The translations under genes and the position numbers were made by a program. From positions 4,744,001 through 4,808,000 of the forward strand of contig NZ_CP116413.1 of the NCBI RefSeq assembly GCF_030064675.1: 64,000 nucleotides of DNA, read 5' to 3'. The DNA comes from Crossiella sp. CA-258035. GTDB lineage: Bacteria; Actinomycetota; Actinomycetes; Mycobacteriales; Pseudonocardiaceae. How positions within the stretch are numbered: the stretch's first letter is position 1; every line of letters begins with the position of its first letter. This document shows positions 51,424 through 60,132 of the stretch, one piece after another. The notes under the pieces are model-generated. The model was given only the letters and a program-made list of their open reading frames with translations, was not told the DNA's origin and made no database searches.

Positions 51424-52698
51424 CTAGGCGTCGCCGCTGACGGTGGAGGGCACCGGTTCGCACGGCAGGTCCATCACCACCACGGTGGGGCCGCCGGGCG
51501 GGCTGGTCACCATCACCCGGCCGTCGAAGGCCGACAGCCGGCGTTCGATGCCGCGCAGCCCGGTGCCGCCGCTGGCGTCGGCTCCGCCGTGGCCGTCGTC
51601 GCCGACCAGCACGTGCAGCTGGCCGTCGGAGTGGGTCAGGCGGACCCAGGCCTTGGCCGCGCCGCTGTGCTTGACCACGTTGGTCAGCGCCTCGGCCACC
51701 GCGAAGTAGGCCGCGGACTCCACCGGGGCGGGGAGTCTGCCGGGGAGTTCGATCTCCACGTCGGTGGGCAGGGGGTTGGCCATCACCAGTGCCTGCACCG
51801 CGCCGGCCAGGCCGCGGTCGGCCAGTACCGGTGGGTGGATGCCGCGGACCAGGTCCCGTAGCTCGGCCAGGGCCTGGGTGTTGGCCTGGCGGGCCTCGGC
51901 CAGGAGTTCCTGGGCTGCTTGGGGGTCCTTGGCCATGAGTTGTTCGGCCATACCCAGGCTCATGCCCATGGCCACCATCCTGGCCTGCGCGCCGTCGTGC
52001 AGGTCGCGTTCGATCCGGCGCAGCTCGGCGGCCTGGGTGTCCACCGCGTCCGCCCGTGACTCCGACAGCTCGCGCACCCTGGTGACCAGCATGGTCTTCT
52101 CGGTGGGGGCCAGCAGCATCCTGGCCAGGCTGGCGTAGCCGCGGAAGATCCACTGGCTGCCGATGTACCACAGCGCCAGGTAGACGATGCCGTGTCCGGT
52201 GCCGACGAAGAACGCGCTGGACCAGGAGTCGATGGTCCAGAAGGTCAGGCTGAAGCTCGCCCCGTCGGGCAGGAACGGCCAGATGAACCAGGGCAGCGCG
52301 ACGATCCCGCCCAGCCCGGCGAAGAACAGGGCCAGGGTGACCGAGCAGGCCGCGATCGAGGCGACCAGGTTCAGCGGCAGCCAGGCGAAGTCCCGCCAGC
52401 TGGCCGGGTCGGTCATCACGTGCCGCAGCAGCCGGAAGAAGCCCTTGTTCGTGCGCAGCCGGTACGGGCGGCCGATCCGCACCCCCAGCACCGCGCCTGC
52501 CCAGCGGCGGTGCAGGTCGTTGTAGCCGCGCAGGACCGCGAAGCACAGCACCGACATCGGCAGGCCCAGCCACACCGTGTACAGCGCGAAGGAGGCGATC
52601 ACCAACCCGAACAGCACCATGCCCAGCGCGGCGTACACCAGCAGCGGGATCGTCCAGGACAACAGGGCGAACCTGCCAACGCGGTGTGCCACGGCCAT
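51424..52698 (-). CDS. Orphan NarL-type sensor histidine kinase
   Basis: A 424-residue membrane kinase. Two blocks of TM helices (residues about 12-58 and 106-180) form a putative sensor domain. The HisKA_3 box is RRIERDLHDGAQARMVAMGM, with His234 as phosphorylation site. The ATPase domain has AYFAVAEALTNVVKHSGA (N box) and GDDGHGGAD and GGTGLRGIERR (G boxes). No response regulator gene lies next to it, so its partner is elsewhere. ATG 52698. Confidence 0.9.
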   Translation of the reverse strand: MAVAHRVGRFALLSWTIPLLVYAALGMVLFGLVIASFALYTVWLGLPMSVLCFAVLRGYNDLHRRWAGAVLGVRIGRPYRLRTNKGFFRLLRHVMTDPASWRDFAWLPLNLVASIAACSVTLALFFAGLGGIVALPWFIWPFLPDGASFSLTFWTIDSWSSAFFVGTGHGIVYLALWYIGSQWIFRGYASLARMLLAPTEKTMLVTRVRELSESRADAVDTQAAELRRIERDLHDGAQARMVAMGMSLGMAEQLMAKDPQAAQELLAEARQANTQALAELRDLVRGIHPPVLADRGLAGAVQALVMANPLPTDVEIELPGRLPAPVESAAYFAVAEALTNVVKHSGAAKAWVRLTHSDGQLHVLVGDDGHGGADASGGTGLRGIERRLSAFDGRVMVTSPPGGPTVVVMDLPCEPVPSTVSGDA

Positions 52699-52825
52699 GC
52701 CTCAGATCCTCCCAGCGCGAGTGTTGCCCGCTCATTCTCGCTGGCCGTTCCGGCAGGCACAGTGGTGGTGGACCTACTCCTGCGGGTAGTGCCCGGCTGT
52801 CGGTGTCAGCCGCTAGTTTCGCCGG

Positions 52826-54373
52826 GTGGCTCTCCTGGGGATGTTCATCGACGACGAGTACCTGCCCGAGTACGGCACCCTGGTGCTGATCGACGCCTAC
52901 CGCGGTGGCGACCCGGAACCCCCGGAGGGCGGCGAGCAGCTCAACCCCGGCGCGCTGGAGCTGCTCGGTGGCGGCACCGTGGCCATCGGCGGGTTCGGCT
53001 GGCTGCACGGGGACGCCTGCGACGGCTACCACCGGGTCGCCCTGGAGCTGCACGACGGGCCGCCGCCGCCGGAGCGGGCGCCGTGGACCGACGTGGCCGA
53101 GACCTCCTACCTGAGCCACTCCGGGTTCGTCGGGCTGACCTTCCTCACCGGCGGCGTGATCAGCGAGGGCCTGGAGCTGGGCGGGCCGGGCGCCTACCGG
53201 GTGCGGGTGTGCAGCCGGGCGGCGCAGGACGAGGGCAAGCTGTGGCGGTTGCAGTTCTGGGCCGCCGAACCGGAGGTGCCGCGCTGGTTCGCCCGCCAGG
53301 GGCGCACCTACGACCTGATGACCTGGTTCACCTCCGACCTGGTGATGATCGCGGCCTGGAGCGAGCTGACCGGGCGGCGCTGGCGGCTGGCCGAGCTCGC
53401 CGAGTGGCTGCTGGTGGAGCCCTCGGTGGTCCGGGAGGCGTTCGAGCTGACCGCGGCCAAGGGATCGGTGGCCGTGGTCGGCGACCTGTCCGGGGAGTTC
53501 GCGCTGACCACCAACCCGCCGAAGGAGCCTGCCTACACCAGCGGGGTCACCCAGTCGCCGGCACCGGGCACGCCATGGGATTCCCCCGGCTACCGGCCGC
53601 CTGCCGGGCCGCCGCCGCTGGCCGGGATCGTCGGCGAGGACGGCACGCTGACCCGGTGGCGCGAGGGCGAACCGGTCTGCTGGCCCACGGTGGCCGCGCC
53701 GCGGCGGGCGATGGAGACCCCGCACGGCGTGCTGGTCTTCGCCGCGGAGACGACGGTGCTCCTCCGGCCGGACGGCGAGCTGCTCGGCCTGGGCAAGGAG
53801 CTGCTGCCCGGCACGGCACGGCTGGACCGGGAAGGGCGGTGGCTGACCGTGGAGGAGCACCACATCGGCCGCCAGTCCTACCGGCGGCGGCACCAGGTCG
53901 ACCTCACCGACGGGTCCCGCCGGATGGAATGGCTGCCTGAGTACGAGTGGCCGACCGGGCCGGTCAGCATGCCGGACAGCCGGTCCGGGCTGATCCTGAC
54001 CATCGAGGCCCAGGACCGGCTGGTGCTCACCGGGCCCGGCGGGCTGCGCCGCGAGCTGTGGCTGCCGGGCACCGCGCGGCTGGCCCCCGGCGCGGCCGGG
54101 CTGTACACGACCAGCTCCGCTCCGCCCGCGCTGACCTGGTTCGACCTCTCCGAGGCCGATCCGTCCGGGGTGGTCCGCTGGCTGCCGGAGCGGACCTGGC
54201 CGGAGCAGGGCCTGGTGTGGGAGGCCCCGGACCGGGTGCTGCTGCCGCTGGAGCCGCACGCCGCGATGCGGATCGAGGCGCGCTTCCTCCGGGTCGGCCT
54301 GCGCACCGGGCAGTACGAGGCCGTGCCCGGCGGCAGCGGCTTGGTGGTGGAGCCATGGTTCACCGTGGACTAA
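52826..54373 (+). CDS. Hypothetical protein, two-domain, cytosolic
   Basis: A 515-residue acidic protein with no signal peptide. Residues 1-150 form an alpha/beta domain (FIDDEYLPEYGTLVLIDAYR, TSYLSHSGFVGLTFLTGG, VRVCSRAAQDEGKLWRLQFW). Residues 170-220 look like a winged-helix-type segment (ELTGRRWRLAELAEWLLVEP). From about 260 on there are repeated W/F-rich beta hairpins (DGTLTRWREGEPVCW, MEWLPEYEWPTGP, WFDLSEADPSGVVRWLP) that could form a beta-propeller. I do not recognise a named family. Start GTG 52826. Confidence 0.65.
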   Translation: MALLGMFIDDEYLPEYGTLVLIDAYRGGDPEPPEGGEQLNPGALELLGGGTVAIGGFGWLHGDACDGYHRVALELHDGPPPPERAPWTDVAETSYLSHSGFVGLTFLTGGVISEGLELGGPGAYRVRVCSRAAQDEGKLWRLQFWAAEPEVPRWFARQGRTYDLMTWFTSDLVMIAAWSELTGRRWRLAELAEWLLVEPSVVREAFELTAAKGSVAVVGDLSGEFALTTNPPKEPAYTSGVTQSPAPGTPWDSPGYRPPAGPPPLAGIVGEDGTLTRWREGEPVCWPTVAAPRRAMETPHGVLVFAAETTVLLRPDGELLGLGKELLPGTARLDREGRWLTVEEHHIGRQSYRRRHQVDLTDGSRRMEWLPEYEWPTGPVSMPDSRSGLILTIEAQDRLVLTGPGGLRRELWLPGTARLAPGAAGLYTTSSAPPALTWFDLSEADPSGVVRWLPERTWPEQGLVWEAPDRVLLPLEPHAAMRIEARFLRVGLRTGQYEAVPGGSGLVVEPWFTVD

Positions 54374-54413
54374 AAGAATTGGCCGGTGACGCGGCCGGGG
54401 CGATGCTGCACCC

Positions 54414-55256
54414 ATGATCGCCCCGACCGCGCCGTTCGAGCGCCTCACCCCCGCTGACCTGCCCGCCTGCTCCGCGCTCTCGGTGGACCGGGAGTGGCCG
54501 CGCGAGCAGGCCAAGTGGCGGTTCCTGATGGAGGTCGGCGAGGTGCACGCGCTGCGCGACCCCGACGGCGGACTGGCCGCGACCGCGGTGCTCACCCGCT
54601 ACGGCGCCGAGCTGGTCGCGGTCAGCATGGTCCTGGTCGCCGCCCGGCACGCCCGCCAGGGCCTGGGCGCCCGCCTGATGCGGCACGCCATCGCCCAGGC
54701 CGACGGGGCGACCCTGGCGCTGACCGCCACCGCCCAGGGCCTCGGGCTCTACCAGCAGCTCGGCTTCCACAGCCACGGCCGGATCGCCTACCACCGGGGC
54801 CGCTTCCAGGCCGAACCCGGCGCGGCCGGGCACAGCAGGGCGGCCACCGAGGCGGACCTGCCCGCGATCCTGGGGCTGGACCGCGCGGTGTTCGGCGCCG
54901 ACCGGACACACGTGCTGAACCGCCTGCCCGAGTTCGCCGAACAGCTGCGGGTGGTCGAGGACGGCGGCAGGCTGACCGGGTTCGCCGGGGCCTGGCGCAA
55001 CGATGACCACCTGGTCCTCGGGCCGGTGGTGGCGCAGACGCCCGAGCTGGCCAAGGCGCTGGTCACCGACCTGGCCGCGGGGGCGGGCGAGGCGGAGGTG
55101 CGCCTGGACGTCGACGACGTGCACACCGGCCTGATGGAGTGGGCGCGGGCGCGCGGGCTGGCGCCGGGGTTCCAGTCCACGATCATGACCTACGGCGGCC
55201 CGCTGGCTTCGGACCGGGACCGGCTCTACAGCCCCCTGATGCAGGCGCTGGGCTGA
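54414..55256 (+). CDS. GNAT family N-acetyltransferase (Eis-like tandem GNAT)
   Basis: A 280-residue protein with two GNAT folds. The first is complete: VSMVLVAARHARQGLGARLM (acetyl-CoA binding R/Q-x-x-G-x-G/A) and LTATAQGLGLYQQLGF (motif B). The second (SRAATEADLPAILGLDRAVF; RLTGFAGAWRN) ends with a domain rich in Leu/Gly. The acceptor is unknown. ATG 54414 lies 40 nt after the preceding stop codon. Confidence 0.82.
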   Translation: MIAPTAPFERLTPADLPACSALSVDREWPREQAKWRFLMEVGEVHALRDPDGGLAATAVLTRYGAELVAVSMVLVAARHARQGLGARLMRHAIAQADGATLALTATAQGLGLYQQLGFHSHGRIAYHRGRFQAEPGAAGHSRAATEADLPAILGLDRAVFGADRTHVLNRLPEFAEQLRVVEDGGRLTGFAGAWRNDDHLVLGPVVAQTPELAKALVTDLAAGAGEAEVRLDVDDVHTGLMEWARARGLAPGFQSTIMTYGGPLASDRDRLYSPLMQALG

Positions 55257-55394
55257 GCCATCCGGCCGCATGATTTCGCGGTGACCTGCGGATATCGAAA
55301 ATCCAACTAATTTCGTTGGCGGGATTCCGGCGACTTGGGCATTATTGGTCTTGCACCACATTGTTTGGTGACAACTGAACTGGGGAGCATTTCC

Positions 55395-55511
55395 ATGGGG
55401 GAAAGATGGGGATCGCTCGGCATTGCCAGGGGTAGGCAACGCCGGGCCGGCAGCATCAAGCGGGGCTGGGACCAGTCAGCCCGGGTCAGCACGCAGAGGG
55501 GTGGAAGGTGA
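55395..55511 (+). CDS. Possible 38-residue basic peptide
   Basis: ATG 55395 opens a 38-codon frame ending at TGA 55509-55511, with GGGGAG about 8 nt upstream and AT-rich, promoter-like DNA before it. The peptide is rich in Arg and Gly (MGERWGSLGIARGRQRRAGS at its start). No family is recognised. It could be spurious. Confidence 0.25.
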   Translation: MGERWGSLGIARGRQRRAGSIKRGWDQSARVSTQRGGR

Positions 55512-55532
55512 TCACCACCTGATCGATTCGGT

Positions 55533-55567
55533 GGCCGGAACAAACGCATCCCGCATTTGTTCCGGCC
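55533..55567. terminator. 12-bp perfect hairpin upstream of the HAD gene stop
   Basis: GGCCGGAACAAA (55533-55544) and TTTGTTCCGGCC (55556-55567) pair across an 11-nt loop. It lies 46 nt beyond the stop of the minus-strand HAD gene and may end that transcript. Confidence 0.55.
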
Positions 55568-55613
55568 GCCGGAAACGGTGATCTGTTCGTTACTGAAGTT
55601 TGGCAACCTTTTA

Positions 55614-56300
55614 TCAGTGCGCGGTGTCCGCAATCAGTTCTCCGCGCAATCCGGCCAGGGTGGCCAGGTCGAGACCGACCAGGGTGTCGCGGAAGACGCG
55701 CCGGGGGCCCGGCTCGACCGGCACCTCGCAGGGCACCACCAGCACCGTGCACCCGGCCGCGGCCGCCGCCGCCACACCGGTGGGCGAGTCCTCCACGACC
55801 ACGCAGTCCGCGGGCTCGACCCCGAGGCGCGCGGCCGCGGTCAGGTACGGCTCCGGGTGCGGCTTGGTCCGGCCGACCTCGTCCCCGCAGAGGGTGAGGT
55901 CGAAGAACTCACGGCCGATGCTGTCCAGGGCCAGCTCGGTCAGGTCCCGCTGGGTGGAGGTGACCAGCGCGGTCGGCAGCCCGCTGGCGCGCACCAGGCG
56001 CAACGCCGCCAGCGCGCCCGGCCGCCACGGCAGGCCGGCGGAGAACAGCTCGCCGGTGCGCTTGGTCAGCCAGGCCGAGGCCGCGGCCATGTCCGCCGGG
56101 TCGTGCGGGCGGCCCAGCTCGGTGAACAGCATCGTGATCGTGCGGTCCTGGCTGGAGCCGGTCATCGCCTTGCGGGTGGCCAGCGACAGCGTGCCGCCCA
56201 GCTCGGCGGCCAGGTCGTCCAGGGAGATGTCCCAGACCTTCTCCGAGTCGACCAGGGTGCCGTCCATGTCCCACAGCACCGCGGCGGGCAACCCGGTCAC
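55614..56300 (-). CDS. HAD family hydrolase (beta-phosphoglucomutase/phosphatase-like)
   Basis: A 228-residue HAD enzyme. VLWDMDGTLVDSE has the nucleophile Asp and acid/base Asp, LVTSTQRDL the Ser/Thr of motif II, the Lys of motif III is in VGRTKPHPEPYL, and VVVEDSPTGVAAAAAAG has the motif IV acids. A helical C1-type cap lies at about 18-85. Substrates of such enzymes are small phosphoesters. It is divergent from the PAC2 gene. Confidence 0.92.
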   Translation of the reverse strand: MTGLPAAVLWDMDGTLVDSEKVWDISLDDLAAELGGTLSLATRKAMTGSSQDRTITMLFTELGRPHDPADMAAASAWLTKRTGELFSAGLPWRPGALAALRLVRASGLPTALVTSTQRDLTELALDSIGREFFDLTLCGDEVGRTKPHPEPYLTAAARLGVEPADCVVVEDSPTGVAAAAAAGCTVLVVPCEVPVEPGPRRVFRDTLVGLDLATLAGLRGELIADTAH

Positions 56301-56389
56301 CGCGCCTCCACCAGCGTGAACACGTCATGATCAGACATGCCGACAGCCTACGGGCACCGGCTGGGGGTGCTGGGCCTTAGTCTTGCCCG

Positions 56390-57328
56390 GTGACAGAACC
56401 CGAAGAGCGCCCCGCTGCATCCGAGGACACCCGGGCTGACCCGCCGACCCTCGTCAACCCGGTGCTCATCGCGGCTTTCGAAGGATGGAACGACGCAGGT
56501 GACGCGGCCAGCACCGCGATAGAGCACCTCCAGCTCACCTGGGACGCCACCCCGCTGGCGGAGATCGACCCCGACGACTACTACGACTTCCAGGTGACCA
56601 GGCCCACCGTGCACATGGTGGACGGGGTGACCCGCCGGGTGGAGTGGCCGACGACCAGGCTGTCGGTCTGCCGTCCACCTGGCGCGGACTTCGACGTGGT
56701 GCTCATGCACGGCATCGAGCCCAACATGCGCTGGCGGGCCTTCTGCGCCGAGCTGCTGCACCACGTGGAGAGCCTCGGTGTGACCACCGTGGTGACCCTG
56801 GGCGCGCTGCTGATGGACATCGCGCACACCCGCCCGGTGCAGGTCACCGGCACCGCCTACGACGCGGAGTCGGCGGCCACCTTCGGGCTGGAACGCTCCC
56901 GCTACGAGGGGGCCACCGGCATCGTCGGGGTCTTCCAGGACGCGTGCGTGCAGATGGGCGTGCCGGCCATCTCCTTCTGGGCCGCGGTGCCGCACTACGT
57001 CTCCCAGCCGCCCTCCCCCAAGGCCACCCTGGCCCTGCTGCACCGGGTGGAGGAGGTCCTCGACCTGGAGGTGCCCCTTGGCGCGCTGCCGGAGCAGGCC
57101 GAGGAGTGGGAGCGCACGGTCACCGAGATGGCCGAGGAGGACGAGGACGTGGCCAGCTACGTCCGCTCCCTGGAAGAGCGCGGCGACCCCGACGGCGACA
57201 TCAACGACCGGCTCACCGAGCTGAGCGGGGACGCCATCGCCGCGGACTTCGAGCGCTACCTGCGCCGCCGCGGCGGCCGGGGCAAACCGGGCGGCGACCA
57301 GGGTCCGCACGGGCCGGGCGCGCGCTGA
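56390..57328 (+). CDS. PAC2 family protein
   Basis: A 312-residue protein of the PAC2 (proteasome assembly chaperone-like) family: NPVLIAAFEGWNDAGDAAST, LMHGIEPNMRWRAFCAELL, VVTLGALLMDIAHTRPVQVT and GVPAISFWAAVPHYVSQPPS are the conserved segments. Actinobacteria with a 20S proteasome carry PAC2 proteins, though a chaperone role is not demonstrated for all. The C-terminus is charged and Gly/Arg-rich. GTG 56390. The last codons (CTGA) overlap the start of the MFS gene. Confidence 0.9.
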   Translation: MTEPEERPAASEDTRADPPTLVNPVLIAAFEGWNDAGDAASTAIEHLQLTWDATPLAEIDPDDYYDFQVTRPTVHMVDGVTRRVEWPTTRLSVCRPPGADFDVVLMHGIEPNMRWRAFCAELLHHVESLGVTTVVTLGALLMDIAHTRPVQVTGTAYDAESAATFGLERSRYEGATGIVGVFQDACVQMGVPAISFWAAVPHYVSQPPSPKATLALLHRVEEVLDLEVPLGALPEQAEEWERTVTEMAEEDEDVASYVRSLEERGDPDGDINDRLTELSGDAIAADFERYLRRRGGRGKPGGDQGPHGPGAR

Positions 57329-58461
57329 GCCGCAGCTGCGGGCGACTGGCGGTCGCCGGGCTGTACGCGGGCGGGTTCCTCGGGCCCTTCGGCGGCGGAG
57401 TGGTGGCCTCGATGCTGCCCGAGCTGGGCCAGGCCTTCGGGCTGACCGCGGCCGCCGCCTCGGCCTCGCTCACCGCCTACATGGTCCCTTTTGCCGGGTT
57501 CATGCTGTTCTCCGGCACCTGGGGTCAGCGCTGGGGCGCCCGGCGCACGGTGATCACCGCCTACCTGGTGTACGTGGCCGCCTCGCTGGGCTGCGCGCTG
57601 GCCCAGGACGAGTACCTGTTCCTGGCCGGGCGCGCGGTGCAGGGGGCGGCCAACGCCTTCGTCACTCCCCTGCTGCTGGGCGCGGTGGCCGCGGTGACCC
57701 CGCCGGGGCGGCTCGGGCGCGCGCTGGGCTGGTTCGCCTCCATGCAGGCCGCGGGGCAGACCTCCGCGCCGCTGCTGGGCGGGCTGGCGGCCGAGGTGAG
57801 CTGGCGCTACGCCTTCGCCGGGGTCGCCGTGGTGGCCGCCGGGCTGGCCGTGCTGGGCCTGCCGGGGGCCGAGGCCGGGCCGCGGCGGACGGCCAGCCTG
57901 CGCACGGCCTGGCGACCGGCGGTGCTGCGCGCCGGGCTGGTCGCCGGGATCGGCTGGGGCTGCCTGGGCGGGCTGTCCTACCTGGTGGCGCTGCGCCTGG
58001 ACGAGGACTTCCACCTCTCCGCCGCGGCCCGCGGGCTGGTGCTGACCGGGTTCGGGCTGACCGGGATCCTCACCGCGCGGGCGGTCGGCCGGGCGATCGA
58101 CCGCTTCGGCGCGCGGCGCTGCGTGCTGACCGGGACCGTGGCGGGCGGGGTGCTGCTGGCCGGGGTGGGCCTGGCGCCCTCGCTGGTGGCGGTGGGGCTG
58201 CTGTGGGCGGCCGCGGGCCCGGCCATGCAGCTGATCATGGTCGGGTTGAACGCGCTGGTGCTGGCCGGGAACGGGGACAACCGGGGTGGCGCGGTCTCGG
58301 TGGTGCAGTCGCTGCGCTTCGGCGGCGGCGCGCTGTCCCCGGTGGCCTTCGTGCCGGTCTACCACCTGGATCCGCTGGCCGCGTTCCTGCTACCTGCGGC
58401 TTTACTGCTGACTACCGCACCTGTGGTGCTTCCGCGGATGCCGCCCGCTCCGCCGCGATGA
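57325..58461 (+). CDS. MFS transporter with an apparent CTG start
   Basis: A 378-residue, 12-TM facilitator. TM1 is LAVAGLYAGGFLGPFGGGVV, and the loop 2-3 motif is GTWGQRWGARRTVI. The frame has no ATG, GTG or TTG close before TM1. The only sensible start is CTG 57325 (LSRSCGRL), which overlaps the PAC2 stop as CTGA and implies translational coupling. The nearest GTG would fall inside TM1 and destroy it; the next upstream would overlap PAC2 by more than 200 nt. Drug:H+ antiporter-like, cargo unknown. Confidence 0.8.
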   Translation: MSRSCGRLAVAGLYAGGFLGPFGGGVVASMLPELGQAFGLTAAAASASLTAYMVPFAGFMLFSGTWGQRWGARRTVITAYLVYVAASLGCALAQDEYLFLAGRAVQGAANAFVTPLLLGAVAAVTPPGRLGRALGWFASMQAAGQTSAPLLGGLAAEVSWRYAFAGVAVVAAGLAVLGLPGAEAGPRRTASLRTAWRPAVLRAGLVAGIGWGCLGGLSYLVALRLDEDFHLSAAARGLVLTGFGLTGILTARAVGRAIDRFGARRCVLTGTVAGGVLLAGVGLAPSLVAVGLLWAAAGPAMQLIMVGLNALVLAGNGDNRGGAVSVVQSLRFGGGALSPVAFVPVYHLDPLAAFLLPAALLLTTAPVVLPRMPPAPPR

Positions 58462-58521
58462 CTTTTGGCGGGCCGGTGAGTCTGTACTGGTGACCTGTCG
58501 CCTGAGATCACGGAGGACACC

Positions 58522-59280
58522 ATGACGAGCACGCCCGCCCACCCGCCGGTGGTCGACCAGGCCACCTGGCAGGCCGCCAGGGACGAGCTGCTGGTCCGGG
58601 AGAAGGCGCACACCCGGGCCGGTGACGCGCTGGCCGCGGCCCGCCGCAGGCTGCCGATGGTCGAGCTCGACGGCACGGTCGAGGTCATCGGAGCCGACGG
58701 CCCGGTGCCGTTCCTGGCGCTGTTCCAGGGCCGCGAGGAGCTCGTGGTCTACCAGCACATGTGGTTCGACGGCGCGCCGCACCAGGGGCAGTGCGAGGGC
58801 TGCACCACCACTGCCTGGCACCTCGACGACTCGGCCTACCTCAACGCCCGCGGTGTCTCCTTCGCCGTGCTGACCACCGGCCGCTGGGCGGAGGTGGCCG
58901 CCTACGTGGAGTTCATGGGCTACCGCCAGCCCTGGTACTCGGTGCGCGACGCGCCCGCCCCGATCGGCGGCGAGATGGGCTACCTGGCCTGCTTCCTGCG
59001 CCGGGGCGAGCGCGTGTTCCTCACCTACTCCACCACCAGCCGGGGCAACGAGGTGGTCAACTCCGCCCTCGCGCTGCTCGACCTGACCCCCTACGGCCGC
59101 GGCGAGGCCTGGGAGGACAAGCCCGAGGGCTGGCCGGAGGGGCGCGAGTCGTGCTGGTCCTGGCGCTGCGACGCCGAGGGCAACCCCACCTGGGGCCCGA
59201 CCAGTCGCCCCGTGCCGCAGTGGACCCGCCCCGGCGCGACCCCGGTGGACACCCTCGGCAGGCAGGGCGACTGCCACTGA
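58522..59280 (+). CDS. DUF899 family thioredoxin-like protein
   Basis: A 252-residue protein. ARDELLVREKAHTRAGDALA and ARRRLPMVELDGTVEVIGAD start the family domain, and CEGCTTTAWHLDDSAYLNAR carries the CxxC-type pair. VLTTGRWAEVAAYVEFMGY and VFLTYSTTSRGNEVVNSAL follow. DUF899 proteins are thioredoxin-fold proteins of unknown reaction; the CxxC suggests redox activity. ATG 58522 has GGAGG upstream. Confidence 0.88.
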   Translation: MTSTPAHPPVVDQATWQAARDELLVREKAHTRAGDALAAARRRLPMVELDGTVEVIGADGPVPFLALFQGREELVVYQHMWFDGAPHQGQCEGCTTTAWHLDDSAYLNARGVSFAVLTTGRWAEVAAYVEFMGYRQPWYSVRDAPAPIGGEMGYLACFLRRGERVFLTYSTTSRGNEVVNSALALLDLTPYGRGEAWEDKPEGWPEGRESCWSWRCDAEGNPTWGPTSRPVPQWTRPGATPVDTLGRQGDCH

Positions 59281-59337
59281 CCACACCCGCCGGAAACCCG
59301 GTCGCCACCCCCGTGGCGGCCCGCTACGGTGGCCCGC

Positions 59338-60132
59338 GTGGCTGATCTTGGACGTGATCCGTTCCCGCTGCGTGGCCGTGTCGCGCTGGTGACCGGGGCC
59401 AGCCGGGTCGCCGGCATCGGCTACGCCACCGCCCGCCGCCTGCACGCCTACGGCGCGGACCTGCTGCTGCACCACCACAGCCCGCACGACGCGGACCAGC
59501 CCTGGGGCGCGCAGCCGCTGGCGGAGGTGCTGGCCGGGGTCCGCGAGGCCGGGTCGGGTCGGGTCGAGGAGATCGGCGGCGACCTGACCGCCCCGGATGC
59601 GCCGGCGGCGGTCGTGGACGCGGCCATCGAGCGGTTCGGGCGGCTGGACGTCCTGGTGTGCAACCACGCGCGCAGCGGCGGCGACGGCACGCTGGCCGAG
59701 ATGACCGCGGCCAAACTGGACGGGCACTACGCGGTGAACACCCGTTCGGCGCTGCTGCTCGCCCAGCGCTTCGCCCACCACTTCCGGGCCGGTCGCGGCG
59801 GGCGGATCGTGTTTATGACCTCGGGCCAGCAGCTCGGGCCGATGCCCGGCGAGGTCGCCTACGCCGCGTCCAAGGGCGCGCTGGCCGCGATCACCCAGAC
59901 CCTCTCGCACGAGCTGGCCGGGGCCGGGATCACGGTGAACGCGGTCAACCCCGGCCCGGTGGACACCGGCTGGGCCGGTCCTGAGCTCGACGAGTTGGTC
60001 CGCACGAGCATGCCCGCGGGCCGCTGGGGCCAGCCGGACGACCCGGCCCGGCTGATCTCCTGGCTGGCCACCGACGAGGCGGAGTGGATCACCGGCCAGG
60101 TGCTCAACTCCGAGGGCGGGTTCCGCCGCTAG
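59338..60132 (+). CDS. SDR family oxidoreductase
   Basis: A 264-residue short-chain dehydrogenase. VALVTGASRVAGIGYATARR binds the cofactor, with an unusual VA insertion in the Gly motif. DVLVCNHARSGGDG takes the place of NNAG, FMTSGQ has the catalytic Ser, and YAASKGALAAI the catalytic Tyr and Lys. The pattern occurs in fabG/sugar-dehydrogenase-like actinobacterial proteins. GTG 59338 follows a -10 box TACGGT by 7 nt (leaderless); GTG 59329 is an alternative. It is convergent with the methyltransferase gene, overlapping by 4 nt. Confidence 0.88.
   Translation: MADLGRDPFPLRGRVALVTGASRVAGIGYATARRLHAYGADLLLHHHSPHDADQPWGAQPLAEVLAGVREAGSGRVEEIGGDLTAPDAPAAVVDAAIERFGRLDVLVCNHARSGGDGTLAEMTAAKLDGHYAVNTRSALLLAQRFAHHFRAGRGGRIVFMTSGQQLGPMPGEVAYAASKGALAAITQTLSHELAGAGITVNAVNPGPVDTGWAGPELDELVRTSMPAGRWGQPDDPARLISWLATDEAEWITGQVLNSEGGFRR

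Larger units (their letters stand above)
55257..55613. other. 357 bp gap with an AT-rich stretch and a hairpin
   Basis: The first 150 bases are AT-rich for this genome. A small open frame (55395-55511) and a strong hairpin (55533-55567) occupy the rest. No further gene was seen. Confidence 0.4.
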
